This document shows, piece after piece, positions 25,256-33,558 of a stretch of 64,000 nt of DNA. This DNA is from Streptomyces hydrogenans. GTDB taxonomy: Bacteria; Actinomycetota; Actinomycetes; Streptomycetales; Streptomycetaceae. Under the pieces are notes generated by a model. The model searched no databases, was not told the origin of the DNA, and saw only the letters and a list, made by a program, of their open reading frames with translations. Location of the stretch: positions 1-64,000 of the forward strand of contig NZ_BNBS01000035.1 in the NCBI RefSeq assembly GCF_014656075.1, given 5' to 3'. Each line of letters opens with the position of its first letter. Position 1 is the stretch's first letter. The translations under genes and the position numbers were made by a program.

Positions 25256-27267
25256 TGCAGGGGGAATTGGAAAACGACTCTAATTTGACCGGGAGCGGGG
25301 CGATCCCGCTCGACGCGGACGACCCGCGCCGCATCGGCGCCTTCCGCCTGCTCGGCGTGCTCGGCTCCGGCGGCATGGGGCGGGTGTACCTGGGCGCGGT
25401 CCCGGGGACGTACGCCGCCGTGAAGCGGGTGCTGCCGGCGCTCGCCGAGGACAAGGACTTCCTGAGCCACTTCGGCCACGAGCTGGACAATCTGGCGCGG
25501 CTGCCCGCCGGGGCCAGTACGCGCCTGCTCGCGAGCGACCGGCTCGCGAAGCCGCCGTGGTTCGCCACCGCCTTCATCCCCGGCGTGACGCTCAACGACG
25601 CGCTGCGGCTCAACGGCGGGCCGCTGCCCGTGGACGCCCTGTGGCGGCTGCTGCGGGAGGCGGCGGCGGGGCTGCGGACCGTGCACGCCGCCGAGATGGT
25701 GCACCGCGACCTCAAGCCGTCCAACGTGATGCTCACCGGCGACGGGCTCTCCCTCATCGACTTCGGGGTGGCGCGGGCCGCCGACCAGAGCCGGCTGACC
25801 AAGACCGGCATGATCATCGGCACCCCCGCCTACATGGCGCCCGAACAGGCCGTCGCCGACAAGGTGCTGACCGGCGCCGCGGACGTCTTCGCCCTCGGCA
25901 GCCTCGTCCTCTACGCGGCCAATGGACGGCCGCCGTTCGGCGACGGCTCCGGACACGACCTGCTGTACCGGGTGGTGCACGGCGAGCCGGACTTCGGCCG
26001 CCTCACGGACGTCGACCCCGACCTCGCCGACCTCGTCCGGACCTGCCTCGCCAAGGACCCCGACGACCGGCCCACCGCCACCGAACTCGTCGGGCACGCG
26101 GACGCGCGCGCGGCGGGCGTGGACTGGCCGGAACCGGTCGCCGCGCGGATCGCCGAGCGGACCGCCTTCGCCGCCGGGGCGCCGACGGCCGAGGCGCTGG
26201 CGGAGCTGGAGGCCGCCGACCCGTCGGAGGACGTGGCCACGGCGCCGCTGACCCCGCAGACGCCGGCGACCGACCCCGCGTACGTGCTCGCCGGGAAGCC
26301 GGCGGGCGGCAGGGAGCGCAAGCGGCGCAACCGGCTCGTCCTGATGGCCGTGCCCGTCGTCGTCACCACCGGTACGACGCTGACGCTGACCCTGGGACCG
26401 TACGAGATCGGCAAGGCGGGCGCGGACGGCCGGCCGTCCTCCTCCCCCACCGCCGTGCTCTCCCCGTCGGCGCGGCCGACCTCGGCGGTGCCCGCGGGGA
26501 AGCCGTCCACCTCCGCGAAGCCGTCCGCGTACGCCTCGGCGTCCGCGAGCCCCGCGCCGCCCGGGACCCCGCCGCCGGGCGCGCCGCAACCGCCCGCGGG
26601 CGGGGGCGGGGGCGGGGGCGGGGCCGCCTCCGGGGGTGGCTCGGTCACCGGCGGCGGAGGCGGCACGTCGACCTCCGGGGGAGGCGGCACGTCCACCTCC
26701 GGCGGCTCCTCCAGCACGTCCGGCGGCTCCTCGGGCGGCTCCTCCAGCACGTCGGGCGGCTCCTCCGGGGGCACCACCTCCCGTCCGACGACCACCGCCC
26801 CCCGCCCCACCACGACCGCGCCCAAGCCTCCGCCGACCTCCGGCGGGGGCGGTTCCGGCCCCTCGGGGACGTACGCGCTGGAGGAGGGGACGAGCGGGAA
26901 CTGCCTCGCGGAGTACAAGCAGCCGTACGGGGTCACCACGATCAACGCGGTGGCGTGCGGCAGCCAGCCCGAACTCGCCGGCTACTCCTGGACCTACCGG
27001 GCCAACGCGGACGGCTCCTTCCGGCTGGTCAGCCGGAAGTCCGGCCAGTGCCTCCAGCCGAGCAGCGGCGTCGCCGCCACGGTCGCCACCTGCACCGGGG
27101 CCGCCACCCAGTCCTGGAAGTTCGCGTCCTCCACGTCCGCCGGGCGCATGCTCAAGAACGTGGGCAGCGACGCCTGCCTGACGTCCAACCCCGGCGGCGT
27201 GCTCCTCTTCGCCTGCGGCGGTTCGTTCAGCGCGGGTCAGTACTGGCGCAACATCGGCGCGCTCTAG
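25255..27267 (+). CDS. Transmembrane Ser/Thr protein kinase with C-terminal ricin-type lectin domain
   Basis: This 670-residue protein has a Hanks-type kinase domain at about 28-285: glycine loop GSGGMG 37-42, Lys57 in AAVKRV, catalytic HRDLKPSN at 150, DFG 169-171, and APE 195-197. All key residues are present, so it should be active. A basic stretch (RERKRRNR) precedes one membrane segment at about 360-380. A long Pro, Ser and Gly-rich spacer (to about 535) follows, and then about 130 residues with NCLAEY, SGQCLQPS and QSWKF repeats typical of ricin-B lectins. The topology is kinase inside, sugar-binding part outside. That would let it sense a wall glycan or surface ligand; the ligand is not known. 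The stop overlaps that of the converging DUF35 gene at CTAG. Confidence 0.88.
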   Translation: MQGELENDSNLTGSGAIPLDADDPRRIGAFRLLGVLGSGGMGRVYLGAVPGTYAAVKRVLPALAEDKDFLSHFGHELDNLARLPAGASTRLLASDRLAKPPWFATAFIPGVTLNDALRLNGGPLPVDALWRLLREAAAGLRTVHAAEMVHRDLKPSNVMLTGDGLSLIDFGVARAADQSRLTKTGMIIGTPAYMAPEQAVADKVLTGAADVFALGSLVLYAANGRPPFGDGSGHDLLYRVVHGEPDFGRLTDVDPDLADLVRTCLAKDPDDRPTATELVGHADARAAGVDWPEPVAARIAERTAFAAGAPTAEALAELEAADPSEDVATAPLTPQTPATDPAYVLAGKPAGGRERKRRNRLVLMAVPVVVTTGTTLTLTLGPYEIGKAGADGRPSSSPTAVLSPSARPTSAVPAGKPSTSAKPSAYASASASPAPPGTPPPGAPQPPAGGGGGGGGAASGGGSVTGGGGGTSTSGGGGTSTSGGSSSTSGGSSGGSSSTSGGSSGGTTSRPTTTAPRPTTTAPKPPPTSGGGGSGPSGTYALEEGTSGNCLAEYKQPYGVTTINAVACGSQPELAGYSWTYRANADGSFRLVSRKSGQCLQPSSGVAATVATCTGAATQSWKFASSTSAGRMLKNVGSDACLTSNPGGVLLFACGGSFSAGQYWRNIGAL

Positions 27268-27677
27268 GCGTCGGCCGTGCGGCCCGGCGCCGTGAACACC
27301 GGCACCGCGACGCCGTCGTCGCCGGTGCGGAAGACGACCTCCAGGGCCATGTCCGCCCGGAGGTCGTCCTCCGGCACGTCCACGACCTGCGTCATCATGC
27401 GCGGCCCCTCCGCCAGGTCGACGACGGCCGCCACGTACGGCACCCGCTCCCCGAAGGGCGGCAGGTCGTTGCGGTGGACGACGGACCACGTGTAGAGCGT
27501 GGCGCGGCCGCTCGCCGGCTCCCAGTCGACGTCCTCGCTCCAGCAGTGCGGGCAGAACTCGCGGGGGTAGTGGTGCGGCCGCGCGCAGGCCCGGCAGCGG
27601 CGGAGCAGCAGGCGGCCCTCGGCGGCGGCGTCCCAGTAGGGGCGGGTGAAGGCGTCGATGTCGGGGGTGGCGGTCAC
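27264..27677 (-). CDS. Zn-ribbon and OB-fold (DUF35) acyl-CoA-associated protein
   Basis: This 137-residue protein starts at GTG 27677, overlapping the DoxX gene stop by four bases. The N-terminal rubredoxin-like zinc ribbon has Cys28, Cys31, Cys42 and Cys45 (CRAC...FCPHC). The OB-fold ACP domain follows (TLYTWSVVHR, PYVAAVVDLAEGPRMM). DUF35 proteins bind acyl-CoA and pair with SCP-type thiolases or dehydratases in steroid and acyl-CoA catabolism. No partner thiolase is present here. The unit carries the palindrome shared with the acyl-CoA genes further right, so it may serve that pathway. Confidence 0.85.
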   Translation of the reverse strand: MTATPDIDAFTRPYWDAAAEGRLLLRRCRACARPHHYPREFCPHCWSEDVDWEPASGRATLYTWSVVHRNDLPPFGERVPYVAAVVDLAEGPRMMTQVVDVPEDDLRADMALEVVFRTGDDGVAVPVFTAPGRTADA

Positions 27678-28126
27678 AGGAAGAGTCCGATCGCGGAGTC
27701 CAGGGACCAGGTCTGCCAGGACAGGGCGAAGAGGGCGACGAGGGAGATCAGCGCCATCATCGCGTTCTGCCCCTGCTCGGCCCAGTCGTGGATCATCAGG
27801 ACGAGGTAGAGGAGGTTGAGGAGGAGGCCGCCCACGAGGGCGATCGGGGTGAGGAAGCCGCTGACCAGGCCGAGGCCGAGGGCGAGTTCGGCGTAGACGA
27901 CGACGTGGGCCATCAGCCGGGGGCGGGGGGCGACGACGGCGTCGAAGCCCTTCTTGACCTGCGGCCACCGGTGCTTGCCGGCGACGTCGGCGGCCCAGGC
28001 GATGCCCGTGCCGCGCTCGAACCAGCCCTTCTTGTCCTTGTGGCGCCAGCTCTCCAGCCACCACAGGCCGAGGCCGATGCGGAGGACGGCGAGCCATTCG
28101 GCGCCGGTGAGCCAGACGGTCTGCAT
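27674..28126 (-). CDS. DoxX-family membrane protein
   Basis: This 150-residue protein has about four hydrophobic segments (WLAVLRIGLGLWWLE, VVVYAELALGLGLVSGF, IALVGGLLLNLLYLVL, MALISLVALFALSW), matching DoxX/TQO-small-subunit size and layout. The charged loop HKDKKGWFERG lies between segments 1 and 2. It is the first gene of a two-gene unit with the DUF35 gene (4-bp overlap). The substrate is unknown; the family is linked to quinone-dependent oxidation or redox homeostasis. A CTGA...TCAG palindrome lies 30 bp upstream. Confidence 0.8.
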   Translation of the reverse strand: MQTVWLTGAEWLAVLRIGLGLWWLESWRHKDKKGWFERGTGIAWAADVAGKHRWPQVKKGFDAVVAPRPRLMAHVVVYAELALGLGLVSGFLTPIALVGGLLLNLLYLVLMIHDWAEQGQNAMMALISLVALFALSWQTWSLDSAIGLFL

Positions 28127-28155
28127 GCGTGGTCCTCCTCGATGGACCTCGATAT

Positions 28156-28170
28156 CTGACGGTACGTCAG
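28156..28170. promoter_or_regulatory. Palindromic operator copy 1 (CTGACGGTACGTCAG)
   Basis: A near-perfect 15-bp palindrome between the divergent DoxX and FMO-like genes. It fits CTGAYKRNNCRTYAG, seen seven times in the window. Control of the DoxX-DUF35 unit is most likely. Confidence 0.65.
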
Positions 28171-28284
28171 TTCAGCGCAGTGCCCCCGCCCTCCGCAAGG
28201 GGTCGGGGCACGTGACCGTTTCGCAACCGAAATCCCTTCTCGACCGAGACCCACTGCGTGTACACGTCATTACGCTCAGCAGTC

Positions 28285-29457
28285 ATGGTCACCACCACCC
28301 CCCAAGAGCCGGTGTACGTCATCGGCGCCGGCCCCGGCGGGCTCGCGGTCGCCGCCACCCTGCGCGCCCGGGGCGTCCGCGCCGTCGTCCTGGAGAAGTC
28401 CGGGTCCGTCGGCACCTCCTGGCGCGGCCACTACGACCGGCTCCGGCTGCACACCACCCGGCGCCTCTCCGCCCTGCCCGGCCTGCGGATACCCCGCGCG
28501 TACGGCCGCTGGGTCGCCCGCGCCGACGTGGTCCGCTACCTGGAGGCGTACGCCGAGAAGCACGAGCTGGACGTCGTCACCGGCGTCGAGGTGCACCGGA
28601 TCGAGCGCGCGCAGGACGGGACCGGGGGCTGGGTGCTGCACGCGACCGGCGGACGGCGGCTGACCGGCCGGGCCGTGGTCGTCGCCACCGGCTTCAACCA
28701 CACCCCCAGGCTGCCGGACTGGCCGGGCCTCGACACGTACGAGGGGGACCTCGTCCACGCGCGGGAGTACCGGAACCCGGAGGCGTACGCGGGCAGGGAC
28801 GTCCTCGTCGTCGGCGTCGGCAACACCGGCGCCGAGATCGCCGCCGACCTCGCCGAGGGCGGCGCCGCGCGGGTCCGGATCGCCGTCAGGACCGTCCCGC
28901 ACATCGTCCGCCGCACCACGGCCGGCTGGCCCGCGCAGCGCACCGGCGTCCTGATCCGGCGCCTCCCGCCCGCCCTGGTCGACCTCCTCGGCACCGGCAT
29001 GAACCGGCTCGCCGTCCCCGACCTCGCCGCCCACGGCCTGCCCCGCCCCGACACCGGCCTCGCCACGCGCGCGCGTGCCGGGGCGATCCCGGTCCAGGAC
29101 GTCGGCCTGATCGACGCGGTCCGCACCGGCAAGGTGGAGGTCGTCGCGGCCGTCGAGGCGCTGGAGGGACGCGAGGTGGTCCTCGCCGACGGCACCCGGA
29201 TCGCCCCGGACGCGGTGATCGCCGCCACCGGCTACCGCCGCGCCCTCGAACCCCTCGTCGGCCACCTCGACGTGCTCGACACCCACGGCCGCCCCCGGGT
29301 CAGCGGCCCCCGCTGCCCCCGCCAGGCCCCCGGCCTCTATTTCACGGGCTTCGTCAACCCCATAAGCGGCATGCTGCGCGAACTGTCCCGCGACGCCCAC
29401 CGCATCTCCCGCCGGATCGCCCGCACGACTCCGGCCCGGGAACGGAAGCGGGGATAG
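28285..29457 (+). CDS. FMO/YUCCA-like flavin-dependent monooxygenase
   Basis: This 390-residue protein has an FAD-binding GAGPGG at 14-19, an FMO-type fingerprint YxGxxxHxxxY at 152-162, and an NADPH-binding GVGNTG at 177-182. ATGFNHTP and the later IAATGYRRALEP are the usual conserved ATG motifs. It probably hydroxylates or oxidises a small soft nucleophile or ketone using NADPH and O2. ATG 28285 is preferred over in-frame GTG 28258: it lies 8 nt after a TANNNT-type TACGCT (28271-28276), so the mRNA may be leaderless. It stands alone and is transcribed away from the DoxX unit. Confidence 0.85.
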   Translation: MVTTTPQEPVYVIGAGPGGLAVAATLRARGVRAVVLEKSGSVGTSWRGHYDRLRLHTTRRLSALPGLRIPRAYGRWVARADVVRYLEAYAEKHELDVVTGVEVHRIERAQDGTGGWVLHATGGRRLTGRAVVVATGFNHTPRLPDWPGLDTYEGDLVHAREYRNPEAYAGRDVLVVGVGNTGAEIAADLAEGGAARVRIAVRTVPHIVRRTTAGWPAQRTGVLIRRLPPALVDLLGTGMNRLAVPDLAAHGLPRPDTGLATRARAGAIPVQDVGLIDAVRTGKVEVVAAVEALEGREVVLADGTRIAPDAVIAATGYRRALEPLVGHLDVLDTHGRPRVSGPRCPRQAPGLYFTGFVNPISGMLRELSRDAHRISRRIARTTPARERKRG

Positions 29458-29793
29458 CCCCGGCTCGCGGCAGCCACCCCGCCGGCCCCGCACCCTCGTG
29501 CGGGCCCGGCACGCTTCGTCGCGGGCCGTCGCGCCTCTTGCGGGGTCGGCACACTTCCCCGCGGGGCCATCGCGCTTCCCTGCGGGACCGTCGCGCTTCC
29601 CTTCGGGCGGCGTGCCCCCGCGCCGACCGGACGCCCCTCCCGGCCGCTCCCACCCCCCCTCCCGCACGGCCGCACCCGCATCACGCCCGACCGCCTCCAC
29701 CCCCTCCGACCCCGTCGCCCCCGCCCCCTCCCGCCCCGCCGTCCCCACCCCCTCCGAACCGACCGTTCACGCTTCCCCCTCCCCGCCCCATTC
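29458..29793. other. GC-rich non-coding region
   Basis: Low-complexity C-rich sequence with short imperfect repeats (for example CATCGCGCTTCCCTGCGGGAC and CGTCGCGCTTCCCTTCGGGC near 29568-29605). No gene is seen; the frames here give only Pro, Arg and Ser-rich peptides. Confidence 0.6.
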
Positions 29794-29832
29794 CTGACTG
29801 AGCGTCAGTTCTGTAATCTGACTAGGCGTCAG
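29794..29832. promoter_or_regulatory. Tandem palindromic operators, copies 2 and 3
   Basis: CTGACTGAGCGTCAG (29794-29808) and CTGACTAGGCGTCAG (29818-29832) are 24 bp apart, just upstream of the acyl-CoA ligase gene. Both belong to the seven-copy motif. Two sites suggest cooperative or stronger repression of this unit. Confidence 0.7.
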
Positions 29833-29878
29833 GTCACTTGTCCGGGACGCGTCCTGCACGGAAGGGCGGAGCGGAACG

Positions 29879-32101
29879 ATGCTTGGATCGACTCACGGCA
29901 CCTTCACCACCGGTCTGCGCGCCCGCGTGGACGCCTGCGGGGAATCCCCCCGCACCGCCGTCCACGGGCACGCCGCCGCGCCCGGCGACCGGGACGTCAG
30001 CGGGCGGGAGCTGTACGCCGAGGTCCCCGACCTCGACCGGTTCTTCCGGCCCCGGTCCGTCGCCGTCGTCGGGGCTTCCGACGCCGATGGGCGGCCCAAC
30101 ACCGGCATCACGCGGCAGCTGCTCGCCTGGGCCGAGCGGGTCGGCGCGCAGCTCGTACCCGTCCACCCGACCCGCGCCAGCGTCTTCGGCCTCCCCTGCG
30201 TGCGGTCGGTCAAGGACCTGGCGGAGCCGGTGGACCTCGCCGTCCTCCTGGTCGCCGACCCCCTGCCGGTCGTCGAGGAGCTGGGCGAGGCCAAGGTGCG
30301 GTTCGCCGTCGCCTTCGCGTCCGGCTTCGCCGAGACCGGCGCCGACGGGGCCGCCGCGCAGGAACGGCTCGCCGAGGCCGTGCGCCGCACCGGCATCCGC
30401 CTCCTCGGCCCCAACACCAACCTCAACGCCTTCGAGCGCTTCCGCGACGACCTCGAAGGCCCCGCCGTCGCCCTCATCACCCAGTCCGGCCACCAGGGCC
30501 GGCCGGTCTTCACGCTCCAGGAGCTGGGCGTCCGGCTCTCCCACTGGGCGCCGACCGGCAACGAGGCGGACCTGGAGACCGCCGACTTCATCTCCTACTT
30601 CGCCTCCCTCCCGGAGGTCGGCGCGATCGCCGCGTACGTCGAGGGGCTCAAGGACGGCCGGTCCTTCCTCCTCGCCGCCGACCGCGCCGCCCGCGAGGGC
30701 GTGCCCGTGGTCGCCGTGAAGGTCGGCAGGACCGAGACCGGCGCCCGCACCGCCGCCTCCCACACCGGGAAGCTGACCGGCGCGGACCGGGTCGTGGACG
30801 CGGCGATGCGGCAGTTCGGGGTGATCCGGGTCGACGGACTCGACCAGCTCCAGGACACCGCGACCCTGCTCGCCCGCGCCCGCAGGCCGCTCGCGGACGG
30901 CGTCGTCGTCTACTCGATCTCCGGCGGCACCGGCGCCCACTTCGCCGACCTCGCGACGGCCGCGGGGCTGACCCTGCCCACGCTCCCGCGGGCCAAGCAG
31001 GACGAGCTGCACGAGTGGATCCCGGAGTACCTGAACGTCGCCAACCCCGTCGACAACGGCGGCCACCCGGTCGGCGACTGGCGCGGCCGGAAGATCATCG
31101 ACGCGATCCTCGCCGACCCCTCCGTCGGCGTCCTCATCTGTCCCATCACCGGCCCCTTCCCGCCCATGAGCGACAAGCTCGCCCAGGACCTGGTGGACGC
31201 GGCCGAGGCCACCGACAAGCTGGTGTGCGTGGTGTGGGGCTCCCCCGTCGGCACCGAGGACGCCTACCGCACCACCCTCCTCGGCTCCTCGCGCGTCGCC
31301 ACCTTCCGGACCTTCGCCAACTGCATCGGCGCCGTGAAGGCGTACCTCGACCACCACCGCTTCACCGCCGACTACCGCTCCCCCTTCGACGAGGCCCCCC
31401 GCACCCCCTCCCCGTCCTTCCGCAAGGCCCAGGCCCTGATGCGGCCCGGGCAGCGGCTCAGCGAGCACGCCGCCAAGCAGCTGCTGCGCGCGTACGGCAT
31501 CCGCGTCCCGCGCGAGCAGCTGGTGACGAGCGCGGCGGCGGCCGTCCGGGCCGCCGGGCTCGTCGGCTACCCCGTGGTGATGAAGGCGTCCGGCGGACAG
31601 CTCGCCCACAAGACCGAGCTGGGCCTGGTCAAGGTCGGGCTCACCTCGGCGAGCCAGGTCCGCGACGCGTACCGCGACCTCACCGACATCGCCCGCTACG
31701 AACAGATCGACCTCGACGGGATCCTGGTCTGCCAGATGGTGGGCAGGGGCGTCGAGATGGTCGTCGGCGTGACCCGCGACGAGCTCTTCGGCCCCACGGT
31801 CACGGTGGGCCTCGGCGGGGTCCTGGTGGAGGTCCTGAACGACACCGCCGTACGCGTCCCGCCCTTCGGCGAACGCGAGGCCCGCTCGATGCTGGACGAA
31901 CTCCGCGGCCGGGCCCTCCTCGACGGGGTGCGCGGCGCGCCGCCGGCCGACGTCGACGCGCTCGTCGAGGTCGTGCTCCGGGTCCAGCGGATGGCCCTCG
32001 AACTCGACGGCGACCTCGCCGAACTCGACATCAACCCGCTGATGGTGCTGCCCCGCGGCCAGGGCGCGGTGGCCCTCGACGCGCTGGCCGTCTGCCGATA
32101 G
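29879..32101 (+). CDS. NDP-forming acyl-CoA synthetase (acetate-CoA ligase family)
   Basis: This 740-residue protein has a CoA-binding Rossmann domain (SVAVVGASD near residue 60). Next come succinyl-CoA-ligase-like domains with the conserved His in SHTGKLTGADR (about 293), which would be phosphorylated. A C-terminal ATP-grasp domain starts from about 515 (HAAKQLLRAYGI, VVMKASGGQLAHKTELG, LDINPLMV). The order matches single-chain ADP-forming acyl-CoA synthetases and Fcs-like enzymes; there is no acetyltransferase domain. It likely forms an acyl-CoA from a free acid or runs in reverse. Enoyl-CoA hydratase follows 11 bp later, indicating an operon. Confidence 0.85.
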   Translation: MLGSTHGTFTTGLRARVDACGESPRTAVHGHAAAPGDRDVSGRELYAEVPDLDRFFRPRSVAVVGASDADGRPNTGITRQLLAWAERVGAQLVPVHPTRASVFGLPCVRSVKDLAEPVDLAVLLVADPLPVVEELGEAKVRFAVAFASGFAETGADGAAAQERLAEAVRRTGIRLLGPNTNLNAFERFRDDLEGPAVALITQSGHQGRPVFTLQELGVRLSHWAPTGNEADLETADFISYFASLPEVGAIAAYVEGLKDGRSFLLAADRAAREGVPVVAVKVGRTETGARTAASHTGKLTGADRVVDAAMRQFGVIRVDGLDQLQDTATLLARARRPLADGVVVYSISGGTGAHFADLATAAGLTLPTLPRAKQDELHEWIPEYLNVANPVDNGGHPVGDWRGRKIIDAILADPSVGVLICPITGPFPPMSDKLAQDLVDAAEATDKLVCVVWGSPVGTEDAYRTTLLGSSRVATFRTFANCIGAVKAYLDHHRFTADYRSPFDEAPRTPSPSFRKAQALMRPGQRLSEHAAKQLLRAYGIRVPREQLVTSAAAAVRAAGLVGYPVVMKASGGQLAHKTELGLVKVGLTSASQVRDAYRDLTDIARYEQIDLDGILVCQMVGRGVEMVVGVTRDELFGPTVTVGLGGVLVEVLNDTAVRVPPFGEREARSMLDELRGRALLDGVRGAPPADVDALVEVVLRVQRMALELDGDLAELDINPLMVLPRGQGAVALDALAVCR

Positions 32102-32112
32102 GAGCCCGTGCC

Positions 32113-32898
32113 GTGCCCGACGTCCTCCACGCCCTCGACAACGGCGTCTCGTGGATCACGCTCAACCGTCCCGAGGCGATGAACGCCGTCACCTGGGACC
32201 AGCGGGAGCGGATCATCGCCCTGCTGGCCGAGGCGTCCGCGGACCCCGCCGTGCGGGCCGTGGTCGTCACCGCCACCGGGCGCGGCTTCTGCGCGGGCGC
32301 GGACCTGCGGGGCTCGCCCCCGGTGGGGGACAGGGTCGCGGGAGACGTGGCGCGCATGATCCGCCAGGGTGCCCAGCGCTTCATCGCCGCCGTCATGGAC
32401 TGCGAGAAGCCGGTGATCGCGGCGGTGAACGGCACGGCGGCGGGCATCGGCGCGCACCTGGCCTTCGCCTGCGACCTGGTGCTCGCAGCCGAGTCCGCCC
32501 GCTTCGTCGAGGTCTTCGCCCGCCGCGGCCTGGTCCCCGACGGAGGCGGCGCGTACCTCCTCCCCCGCCTCATCGGCCCGCAGCGCACGAAGGAGCTGAT
32601 GTACTTCGGCGACGCCCTCCCGGCGGCGGAGGCGCACGCCATGGGGCTGGTCAACCGGGTCGTCCCGGCCGAGGACCTGCCGAAGACCGCCCGCGCGTGG
32701 GCCGAACGCCTCGCCCAGGGCCCCACCCGCGCCCTCGCCCTCACCAAACAGCTGGTCAACGCCTCCCTGGACGCCGACCGCACCACCGCCTTCGCGGCCG
32801 AGGCGACGGCCCAGGAGCTGAACATGACGACGAGGGACGCCCAGGAGGGCGTCGCGAGCTTCGTGGAGCGCCGGGAGGCGCGGTACGAGGGGCGGTAA
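32113..32898 (+). CDS. Enoyl-CoA hydratase/isomerase
   Basis: This 261-residue crotonase-fold protein starts at GTG 32113 with GGAG at 32101-32104. Oxyanion-hole segments are RGFCAGADLRG (near 60) and GTAAGIGAHLAFACDL (near 110). Glu in the VEVFARRG region and the DGGGAYLLPRLIG segment fit hydratases. It would hydrate a 2-enoyl-CoA made by an acyl-CoA dehydrogenase. It is the second gene of the operon with the acyl-CoA synthetase and so falls under the tandem operators. Confidence 0.88.
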   Translation: MPDVLHALDNGVSWITLNRPEAMNAVTWDQRERIIALLAEASADPAVRAVVVTATGRGFCAGADLRGSPPVGDRVAGDVARMIRQGAQRFIAAVMDCEKPVIAAVNGTAAGIGAHLAFACDLVLAAESARFVEVFARRGLVPDGGGAYLLPRLIGPQRTKELMYFGDALPAAEAHAMGLVNRVVPAEDLPKTARAWAERLAQGPTRALALTKQLVNASLDADRTTAFAAEATAQELNMTTRDAQEGVASFVERREARYEGR

Positions 32899-32923
32899 GG
32901 GAGGGTGTCACGGCCATTCCCAT

Positions 32924-32938
32924 CTGATGGTCCGTCAG
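32924..32938. promoter_or_regulatory. Palindromic operator copy 4 (CTGATGGTCCGTCAG)
   Basis: Ends only 5 bases before ATG 32944 of the flavin reductase. A site this close would block initiation, and it favours a leaderless or slightly downstream start for that gene. Confidence 0.65.
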
Positions 32939-32943
32939 TTTCA

Positions 32944-33558
32944 ATGGCGGACATGATGGGACACGCGGGGATGGCGGCCACCGCCGTCCGACACCTGAGA
33001 GCGGCCGGGGCGCCCACGGCCGTCGAACACCTTCCCCGGCCCGCGCTGCGGGCCGTGCGCGAGGACGAGCGGGCGCCGGTGGATCCGGCGGAGTTCCGGC
33101 GGGTGCTGGGTCACTTCGCGAGCGGCGTCACCCTCGTGACGACGGTCGACGGGGCCGGCCCCACCGGCTTCGCCTGCCAGTCCTTCGCCTCCCTCTCCCT
33201 CGACCCGCCCCTGGTGGCCTTCATGGTCGCCAGGACGTCGACCACCTGGCCCCGCATCGCCGCCGCGGGCACCTTCTGCGTCAACATCCTGGGCGCCGAC
33301 CAGGGCCCGCTCTGCCGTGCCTTCGCGGTCAGCGGCGCCGACAAGTTCGCGGGCGTGGAGTGGTCCCCCGCTCCCGTCACCGGCGCCCCCCGGCTCCCCG
33401 GCAGCCCCGCCTGGATCGACTGCGCGATCACCGCCGTCCACACCGGCGGCGACCACCTGGTCGTCGTCGGCCGCGTCGAGGCCCTGGGCGCGGACGACGG
33501 CGACGCGGAGCCGCTGCTGTTCCACCGGGGGCGGTTCGGGCGGTTCAGCGGAGCGTGA
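32944..33558 (+). CDS. Flavin reductase-like FMN-binding protein
   Basis: The core (from about residue 40) is a flavin-reductase split barrel: FRRVLGHFASGVTLVTT, GFACQSFASLSLDPPLVAF, FCVNILGADQ, DKFAGVEW. Such proteins supply reduced flavin to a two-component monooxygenase or reduce FMN with NAD(P)H. The start is uncertain: ATG 32944, 32953 and 32956 all lie just behind the operator, and no SD is visible. The frame also extends upstream to 32905 across the operator, which is less likely. It converges with the MFS gene and overlaps it by 14 bp. A matching flavin-dependent oxygenase was not identified beside it. Confidence 0.82.
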   Translation: MADMMGHAGMAATAVRHLRAAGAPTAVEHLPRPALRAVREDERAPVDPAEFRRVLGHFASGVTLVTTVDGAGPTGFACQSFASLSLDPPLVAFMVARTSTTWPRIAAAGTFCVNILGADQGPLCRAFAVSGADKFAGVEWSPAPVTGAPRLPGSPAWIDCAITAVHTGGDHLVVVGRVEALGADDGDAEPLLFHRGRFGRFSGA

